Assembly (NCBI GenBank): GCA_034436375.1
Contig: DAOTVS010000355.1
Location: 1-10,373 of the forward strand
Reading direction: 5' to 3'
Length of the DNA stretch: 10,373 bases
Origin: DAOTVS01 sp034436375
GTDB lineage: Bacteria > Chloroflexota > Anaerolineae > SpSt-313
This document shows positions 6,344 through 10,373 of this stretch, piece after piece (position 1 is the first letter of the stretch; each line of letters starts with the position of its first letter). The notes under the pieces are model-generated. The model saw nothing but the letters and a program-made list of their open reading frames with translations. It ran no database searches and was not told the DNA's origin. A program made the position numbers and the translations under genes.

Positions 6344-7435
6344 GTGACTCGTGCTTCCAAGCGGCTGCTCGCCCTGCAGGGGCGCATGCAGGAGGCGAAT
6401 GTAGACCTGGTCGCGATCGGCCCTACGGCCAACATGCGGTATCTGCTGGAATTCGCGCCCCACGCCGATGAGCGGCTGTGCCTGCTCCTGGTCAGCCGGC
6501 AGGCCACACGCATGGTCGTGCCTCGCCTGAACCAGGACAGTATCGCCGCCCAGACCGATGTCGAGCTTGCCGGCTGGGCCGACGCTGACGGCCCCGAGGA
6601 GGCCGTGCGCCGCGCGCTGGCCGGCATGCCTGCGCCTCGCTCCGTGGCGGTTGACGGGGCCATGCGGGCGGATTTCTTGCTGCACCTGCAACAGGCGGTC
6701 ACGGCCGAGCAGATGCTGCCGGCTGACACCCTGCTCGTCCCCCTGCGCCAGCGCAAATCGCCTGCGGAGATCGAGGCCCTGGCGCGCGCTGCCGCACAGG
6801 CCGACCGGGCCATGCAGGCCGCCGTCGAGGCGGCCCGGCCGGGCGCCACCGAGGCCGAGGTGGCCTGGGCGGTCGAAGCCGCCTTTCGGCAGGACGGCGC
6901 GGAGAGCGTTGACTTTTCTATGGTTTGCTCCGGGCCCAACAGCGCCTACCCCCACCACCATTCCGGCGACCGCCACTTGCAGAGGGGCGATGCCGTCATC
7001 ATGGACATCGGCGCCACCCTCGGCGGCTACAAGTCCGATATCACGCGCACAGTGCACCTGGGGCAGCCCTCGGCCGAGTTCCGGCGCGTCTATGCGGCGG
7101 TGCTCGAGGCCAATCGGCGCGCGACGGCGGCAGTGCGCCCGGGTGCGAGCGCCGGCGAGGTGGACCGCGCTGCGCGCAGGGCGCTGGAAGCGGCCGGTTA
7201 CGGGCCCAACTTTGTGCACCGCACCGGCCACGGCATCGGCCTGGAAGTGCACGAGGCGCCCTACATCATGGCCGCTAGCCCGCTCGCCCTGGAGGAAGGG
7301 ATGGCCTTCAGCATCGAGCCCGGCGCCTATTTTGTGGGCCAATTCGGCGTGCGGATCGAAGACATCGTCGTCGTGACCGGCTCGGGCGTGCGCACCCTCA
7401 CCGGGTTTGACCATGAGCTGATTGTGAAGGACTGA
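6344..7435 (+). CDS. M24 family metallopeptidase (Xaa-Pro aminopeptidase type)
   Basis: This 363-aa protein has two domains. A creatinase-like N-terminal domain (about 1-125) is followed by the pita-bread M24 catalytic domain (about 135-355). All five metal ligands are visible: D221 in IMDIGATLGG, D232 in YKSDITRTVH, H296 in GHGIGLEVHE, E325 in FSIEPGAY and E339 in VRIEDIVVV. HHH at 204-206 supplies the conserved proton-shuttle His region. Such enzymes cleave an N-terminal residue before proline, or dipeptides, in the cytosol using two Mn/Co/Zn ions. The GTG start at 6344 is supported by GGAGG nine bases upstream. It is divergent from the PIG-L gene. The stop lies only eight bases from the convergent restriction-like gene, with no terminator between. 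It could be annotated PepP/PepQ-like; I do not assign a symbol because subfamily specificity is unclear. Confidence 0.9.
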   Translation: MTRASKRLLALQGRMQEANVDLVAIGPTANMRYLLEFAPHADERLCLLLVSRQATRMVVPRLNQDSIAAQTDVELAGWADADGPEEAVRRALAGMPAPRSVAVDGAMRADFLLHLQQAVTAEQMLPADTLLVPLRQRKSPAEIEALARAAAQADRAMQAAVEAARPGATEAEVAWAVEAAFRQDGAESVDFSMVCSGPNSAYPHHHSGDRHLQRGDAVIMDIGATLGGYKSDITRTVHLGQPSAEFRRVYAAVLEANRRATAAVRPGASAGEVDRAARRALEAAGYGPNFVHRTGHGIGLEVHEAPYIMAASPLALEEGMAFSIEPGAYFVGQFGVRIEDIVVVTGSGVRTLTGFDHELIVKD

Positions 7436-7443
7436 TCTGCATG

Positions 7444-7965
7444 TTAGGCCGAACTCTTCCTTCGCATCATCGCATCCCGGGACATCGCTAAAGCCGCTTC
7501 CCGGAAGCCATCTGGCGCCCTAATCTCGCGCCACGATTTGAAAACGGCGTCCTTCATGCTGAAGCCATTCTTTCCACGGCGGAAGATCCAAAGTCCTTCT
7601 GTCGCAGCCAGCGCCATACCACGCGACTGCAGTGCGTACGACTTACACTGGCGGTAGGCGTCCGTCAACTGCTGCTCGGTCGCGATGCGAAGCTTAGCCT
7701 CGATGATGAAGGCAGCGGACTCTTCACCGCGCCCGGTGTGAGGCAGCAGCGCATAGTCCGGGAAGACGCGCTCGCCTCGGCCCATCCGGACCGGCATTCC
7801 ACGAAGCCAGTCAGAATCTTTGTACCCGAGCGCCCTCAGGAGAGGCTCGAGAAGAAGCGCTTCGACATCGCGCTCGGTGGTAAGTGACACGTCGCTCGGC
7901 AAATCGGGGCGGCGTGGACGTGGCAAGCTGGAGACATCACATCCTCTCGCCGACAACAGGTGCAA
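7444..7965 (-). CDS. Type I restriction R-subunit N-terminal-like (HSDR_N) PD-(D/E)XK protein, probably 5'-broken
   Basis: The readable 173 aa contain a restriction-type nuclease core: EALLLEPLLRALGY, then D70 in RVFPDYALL, the AFIIEAKLRI motif (E89-A-K91) and QCKSYAL (QxxxY, 106-110). These are the catalytic D...ExK and QxxxY motifs of the HsdR N-terminal/RecB-like fold. There is no helicase domain, so it resembles the many small stand-alone HSDR_N proteins rather than a full HsdR. The only in-frame start is TTG 7965, without a Shine-Dalgarno. Coding-like sequence continues upstream to a stop at 8113-8115, so the true N-terminus is probably in another frame. It lies downstream of hicBA on the same strand and ends head-on to the M24 gene. 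Base composition is lower in GC than the flanking core genes. Confidence 0.6.
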   Translation of the reverse strand: MHLLSARGCDVSSLPRPRRPDLPSDVSLTTERDVEALLLEPLLRALGYKDSDWLRGMPVRMGRGERVFPDYALLPHTGRGEESAAFIIEAKLRIATEQQLTDAYRQCKSYALQSRGMALAATEGLWIFRRGKNGFSMKDAVFKSWREIRAPDGFREAALAMSRDAMMRRKSSA

Positions 7966-8116
7966 GAGAGCGTCATACTCATCGGCGGTGAGGGGTTTGC
8001 CACTCGCACCTACAAGTGACGCCCTGACGCTGGGATTCTTCCCAAGGACAGGATCGTCGCGGATGGCGGAGAAGCATAGCTCTGGAAAAGGACCACACGT
8101 ATTTGCTGAACTTCAT
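7966..8116 (-). pseudogene. Frameshifted 5' portion of the HSDR_N-like gene
   Basis: In the frame of the downstream gene this stretch reads protein-like text without a start: PELCFSAIRDDPVLGKNP, then GKPLTADEYDALL. One frame over, ATG 8116-8114 opens MKFSKYVWSFS. Removing one T from the TTTT run (8089-8086) joins them into MKFSKYVWSFPELCFSAI and onward, giving a protein of about 223 aa. A single-base frameshift, either real or a sequencing error in a homopolymer, best explains the pattern. Confidence 0.5.
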
Positions 8117-8214
8117 GGCGCTCTCGTCGTCCTTCGGTTCAGGTCATACCCCAGAAGCGCCTCTTCTGCCCATCTACATGTTGAGAGCAAACCCGACCGC
8201 GTAGGTGCCATCAA

Positions 8215-8436
8215 TCAGGATTCGAACTCGCTCCTGGATATGCCGGATTGGCGGATGATTGATTGCAGTGTGCCAACACGCAACTCGGCATGGTCCGGAA
8301 CCGGTACGGTGATGGTGGTATCAGAGAGGCGTTTCTGCATCGCAATATGGCTGCCACGCTGATGTACTTGCACAAAGCCGTGACGCGCAGGAATAGCACA
8401 GACCTGTTTTCCGGAGAGGATGCGAAGCTTACCCAA
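8215..8436 (-). CDS. hicA: HicA-family mRNA interferase toxin
   Basis: This small basic protein (73 aa) has the complete HicA double-stranded-RNA-binding-like fold: GKLRILSGKQVCAIPARHGF, then the catalytic QRGSHIAM (H30), a TITVPVPDH strand and the C-terminal GTLQSIIRQSGISRSEF. HicA toxins cleave mRNA and are neutralised by the HicB encoded beside them. I chose TTG 8436 because GAGG lies six bases upstream; TTG 8442 is also in frame but too close to that site. The start lies inside the 3' end of hicB, so the pair is translationally coupled. The reading frame and the active-site histidine are intact. Confidence 0.82.
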   Translation of the reverse strand: MGKLRILSGKQVCAIPARHGFVQVHQRGSHIAMQKRLSDTTITVPVPDHAELRVGTLQSIIRQSGISRSEFES

Positions 8437-8650
8437 CCGCAACCTCTACGCGTGTTACGTACACTTCTTCGTGCAAGCGTTCCCGGATCTCTTCCGGCGA
8501 AGCGCACTCGAAAAACAACGTCAGTGCTTCGCGCAGGTTCTCACGAGCCTGCTCGATGGTATCTCCCTGGCTGGCAATATCAAGCTCCGGACAAAGTGAT
8601 ACGTAACCTGTATCCTCACGTTCGATAATAGCAGTAAGCTGCTTTTGCAT
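8429..8650 (-). CDS. hicB: HicB-family antitoxin, short form
   Basis: This 73-aa protein has the HicB partial RNase-H-like fold: MQKQLTAIIEREDTGYVSLC, then PELDIASQGDTIEQARENLR and EALTLFFECA. It lacks the C-terminal ribbon-helix-helix or helix-turn-helix found in longer HicBs, so direct autoregulation by DNA binding is not evident. It would bind and inactivate HicA. GGGAGGG lies nine bases upstream of the ATG, and a perfect -10 (TATAAT, 8679-8674) lies about 24 bases upstream of the ATG. The order is hicB then hicA, with an eight-base overlap. Confidence 0.85.
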   Translation of the reverse strand: MQKQLTAIIEREDTGYVSLCPELDIASQGDTIEQARENLREALTLFFECASPEEIRERLHEEVYVTRVEVAVG

Positions 8651-8673
8651 AGTGTTTATCCCTCCCTACGCTC

Positions 8674-8679
8674 ATTATA
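8674..8679 (-). promoter_or_regulatory. -10 element of the hicBA promoter
   Basis: TATAAT is read on the minus strand (8679-8674), with transcription predicted to start near 8667, followed by the strong Shine-Dalgarno of hicB. No convincing -35 lies at 16-18 bp, so an activator or a weak basal promoter is possible. Confidence 0.45.
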
Positions 8680-8815
8680 ACCGAACTGCCATCTGCAGGC
8701 GAGTCAGCCAGGTCCATTTTGTCGTTGCGATGGACCCTCCCTTCAGCAACGCTTGGATCTCGCACAAATGCCGACCAACCGCGACAACCTGCCTTGTTAC
8801 GCCCCATTTCGGCAA
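8680..8815. other. Non-coding spacer between hicBA and the tRNA terminator
   Basis: I see no convincing gene here. The short frames lack a Shine-Dalgarno and recognisable motifs. The one structured item is a 7-bp perfect inverted repeat, GGTCCAT (8711-8717) with ATGGACC (8730-8736), around a 12-base loop and without a T-run. Confidence 0.5.
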
Positions 8816-8816
8816 C

Positions 8817-8864
8817 AAAAAACTACAGGTAGTAGCCACTCGATTGAGCACCACTACCTGTAGT
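8817..8864 (-). terminator. Rho-independent terminator after the tRNA genes
   Basis: On the minus strand a perfect 12-bp stem (8864-8853 with 8833-8822) with a 19-nt loop is followed directly by a T-run (8822-8817, TTTTTT). It begins a few bases after the tRNA-Gly 3' end and ends the Pro-Gly tRNA transcript. Confidence 0.85.
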
Positions 8865-8869
8865 AGGAG

Positions 8870-8941
8870 AGCGGGAGACGGGATTTGAACCCGCGACAGC
8901 CTGCTTGGAAGGCAGGAGCTCTTCCGCTGAGCTACTCCCGC
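8870..8941 (-). tRNA. tRNA-Gly, anticodon TCC
   Basis: A full cloverleaf is readable on the minus strand. The acceptor GCGGGAG pairs with CTCCCGC, the D-arm is GCTC-AGCGGAA-GAGC, and the anticodon arm CCTGC-CTTCCAA-GCAGG gives TCC. The T-arm is GCGGG-TTCAAAT-CCCGT. The discriminator is U, as expected for tRNA-Gly. CCA is not encoded. It lies five bases after tRNA-Pro in one transcript. Confidence 0.95.
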
Positions 8942-8946
8942 GTGAG

Positions 8947-9020
8947 TCGGGGCGAGAGGACTTGAACCTCCGACATCAGCGTCCCAAACGCTGCGCGCTA
9001 CCGGTCTGCGCTACGCCCCG
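8947..9020 (-). tRNA. tRNA-Pro, anticodon TGG
   Basis: The acceptor CGGGGCG pairs with CGCCCCG, and the D-arm stem is GCGC/GCGC. The anticodon arm CAGCG-TTTGGGA-CGCTG gives TGG, and the T-arm is GGAGG-TTCAAGT-CCTCT. The discriminator is A, and the C1-G72 pair is typical of bacterial tRNA-Pro. CCA is not encoded. It is the first gene of a two-tRNA operon. Confidence 0.95.
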
Positions 9021-9030
9021 TACGAATACC

Positions 9031-9059
9031 AGTATATGCGGAAAAGGGCCCGCGGTCAA
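9031..9059 (-). promoter_or_regulatory. Promoter of the tRNA-Pro/tRNA-Gly operon
   Basis: On the minus strand TTGACC (9059-9054), a 17-bp spacer and TATACT (9036-9031) form a strong sigma70 promoter. Transcription is predicted to start near 9024, four bases before the tRNA-Pro 5' end. Confidence 0.82.
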
Positions 9060-9088
9060 GCGCGCGCTGGGCGCGCCGGCATCTCCAA

Positions 9089-9117
9089 TTGACGCCCTTC
9101 TGACTTTCCGGTAGAAT
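9089..9117 (+). promoter_or_regulatory. Promoter of the RNB exoribonuclease gene
   Basis: TTGACG (9089-9094), a 17-bp spacer and TAGAAT (9112-9117) predict a start near 9124. The leader is about 37 nt before ATG 9161. It is arranged back-to-back with the tRNA promoter, with 29 bases between the two -35 boxes. Confidence 0.78.
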
Positions 9118-9160
9118 AGCGGCCTGCCGTTCTTCCGCTGCCCACCCATGAGGAGCCGCC

Positions 9161-10373
9161 ATGTCTCCCAACGACCAGTCCGATCGCGCCATTCTGCAGC
9201 GCATTGCGCGCCGCGTTATGCTCGAGCGGGGGTTGCGCCCCGACTTTACCAGCGCCGCCCTCGCCGAGCTCGCCGGGATCAACGCCCCCGCCTCGCTCAA
9301 GGGCAAATCCGTCCGTGACCTCCGGGGCCTCCCCTGGTGCTCGATTGACAATGACGATTCGCTCGACCTCGATCAGATCACGGTCGCCGAGGGCCTGCCG
9401 GGTGGCCAGGCGCGCATCCGTGTCGCCGTGGCCGATGTCGATGCCCTCGTTCCGGCCGGGTCCGCGCTCGACGAGCAGGCAGGGCACAACACCGTTTCGG
9501 TCTACGCCGCCGGCGGCACCTTCCCCATGCTTCCGGATAAGCTCTCCACCAACCTCACCTCCCTCAACGCCGGCGTGGATCGCCTGGCCATCGTGATGGA
9601 GATGGTCATTGGGGCGGATGGCTCCCTGCAGGACTCGGACGTCTACCAGGCCATTGTCCACAACCACGCCAAGCTGGCTTACAACAGTCTGGGGGCCTGG
9701 CTAGAGGGGCGGGCCGAGCCGCCGCAGGCCGTAAAGGCCGTCAAAGGGCTGAGTGAGAACCTGCGCCTGCAAGACCGCGTCGCCCAGAGCATGAGAATGC
9801 TCCGCCACGAACACGGCGCTCTGTACCTGGAGACCATCGAGGCGCAGCCGATCTTTGAGGGGGATACCGTCCGGGCGCTAGTCGCGCGTACCACGAACCG
9901 GGCCACCCAGCTCATCGAGGATTTCATGATCGCGGCCAACCGTGTGACCGCCCGCTACCTGGAGAGCAAACAGTGGCCCTCCATCCGCCGCGTGGTACGT
10001 GTCCCCAGGCGTTGGGAACGGATCGTTGAGATCGCCGCGGAGTATGGCGCCCGGCTTCCTACCCGCCCCGACTCGCGGGCCCTGAACGACTTTTTGACGG
10101 AGCAGAAGGTGGCCGACCCGCTGCGGTTTCCCGACCTATCGCTGGCGGTGATCAAGCTCCTCGGCAGCGGTGAGTATGTCGCCCAGGCGCCGGAAGATGC
10201 TCCCCTGGGGCACTTTGGCCTGGCCGTCAAAGACTATACCCATTCCACGGCCCCCAACCGCCGCTATAGCGACATCATCACCCAGCGACTGCTCAAGGCC
10301 GCCCTGGCCGGAGCGTCCTTGCCCTACAGTGAGGACGAGCTGGCCGACCTCGCCGCGCACTGCACCGAGGTCG
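9161..10373 (+). CDS. RNB-domain (RNase II/R family) 3'-5' exoribonuclease, 3' end beyond window
   Basis: The frame is open from ATG 9161 to the window end (404 codons seen). AGGAG lies five bases upstream of the ATG. After a short helical N-terminal part (about 1-45) the RNB catalytic domain begins: CSIDNDDSLDLDQITVAE (60-77) carries the active-site acidic cluster D63, D69, D71. Further RNB blocks follow: RVAVADVDALVPAGS, then FPMLPDKLSTNLTSLN, IEDFMIAANRVTARYL and FGLAVKDYTHSTAPNRRYSD. The enzyme would degrade RNA processively from the 3' end. There is no N-terminal cold-shock pair as in E. coli RNase II/R, so it is a short-form member like those in Deinococcus and relatives. The fourth acidic position of the cluster (E. 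coli RNase II D210) is Gln72 here. The C-terminal S1 region, if present, is outside the window. Confidence 0.9.
   Translation, partial: MSPNDQSDRAILQRIARRVMLERGLRPDFTSAALAELAGINAPASLKGKSVRDLRGLPWCSIDNDDSLDLDQITVAEGLPGGQARIRVAVADVDALVPAGSALDEQAGHNTVSVYAAGGTFPMLPDKLSTNLTSLNAGVDRLAIVMEMVIGADGSLQDSDVYQAIVHNHAKLAYNSLGAWLEGRAEPPQAVKAVKGLSENLRLQDRVAQSMRMLRHEHGALYLETIEAQPIFEGDTVRALVARTTNRATQLIEDFMIAANRVTARYLESKQWPSIRRVVRVPRRWERIVEIAAEYGARLPTRPDSRALNDFLTEQKVADPLRFPDLSLAVIKLLGSGEYVAQAPEDAPLGHFGLAVKDYTHSTAPNRRYSDIITQRLLKAALAGASLPYSEDELADLAAHCTEV

Noticed and set aside
6227..7414. Upstream extension of the PIG-L frame giving a 679-codon protein
   Set aside because: The extension is antisense to the M24 peptidase, whose five metal ligands are intact, and PIG-L proteins begin directly at the AHPDDE strand.
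8711..8736. Inverted repeat GGTCCAT/ATGGACC as a terminator or operator
   Set aside because: It is short, has no T-run and is not at a promoter position. A chance repeat is likely.
7436..8870. Genomic island with tRNA attachment repeats
   Set aside because: I found no copy of the tRNA-Gly or tRNA-Pro 3' end at the other border and no integrase, so I did not annotate attachment sites.
9056..9667. Minus-strand open frame of 203 codons opposite the RNB gene
   Set aside because: The plus strand encodes conserved RNB blocks in an uninterrupted frame with promoter and Shine-Dalgarno. The minus frame runs into the tRNA promoter.
1..10373. CRISPR array or complete insertion sequence
   Set aside because: No spaced direct repeats, transposase motifs or matching terminal repeats around a transposase were visible on either strand.

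Overview
The window is high-GC bacterial chromosome with short intergenic gaps. The gene content (PadR plus HAAS-domain membrane protein, short-form RNB exonuclease, MshB-like PIG-L deacetylase, YngK-like glycoside hydrolase, dCache histidine kinase) would fit a Chloroflexota-type genome. That placement is an inference from gene style, not a demonstrated identity.

Left part (1-4126). Bases 1-110 on the minus strand read as the 5' end of a group II intron ribozyme, cut by the window edge. It sits directly behind the rho-independent terminator (111-150) of a minus-strand membrane-anchored YngK/DUF187-type glycoside hydrolase (153-1547). That arrangement is the insertion habit of bacterial class C (IIC) introns. 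The hydrolase has a near-consensus promoter at 1723-1751, followed at once by a terminator-like hairpin in its own leader. Divergent from it is an orphan hybrid-type sensor, a dCache-PAS histidine kinase (1821-3920). A VanZ-like C-terminal remnant (about 3881-4126) trails the kinase.

Middle part (4113-7435). A minus-strand PadR-HAAS pair overlaps in a GTGA stop/start, under a promoter with a perfect 7-bp inverted-repeat operator and a predicted leaderless start. A perfect 34-bp-stem palindrome (5225-5296) separates it from a minus-strand PIG-L deacetylase. An M24 Xaa-Pro-type aminopeptidase diverges from the deacetylase, and their -10 elements overlap.

Right part (7444-10373). A visibly less GC-rich block carries a hicB-hicA toxin-antitoxin pair and a type I restriction R-subunit N-terminal-like (PD-(D/E)XK) protein that appears frameshifted near its start. 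All three are on the minus strand and look like acquired accessory cargo. Next come tRNA-Gly(TCC) and tRNA-Pro(TGG), with their own consensus promoter and terminator. Divergent from the tRNAs, under another clear promoter, is an RNB-family exoribonuclease running off the right edge. That gene is open to the window end, and I translated it by hand.

No CRISPR array, prophage or complete transposon is visible. The strongest unusual items are the intron behind the terminator, the long palindrome, the hairpin immediately after the hydrolase promoter, and the leaderless PadR autoregulatory unit.
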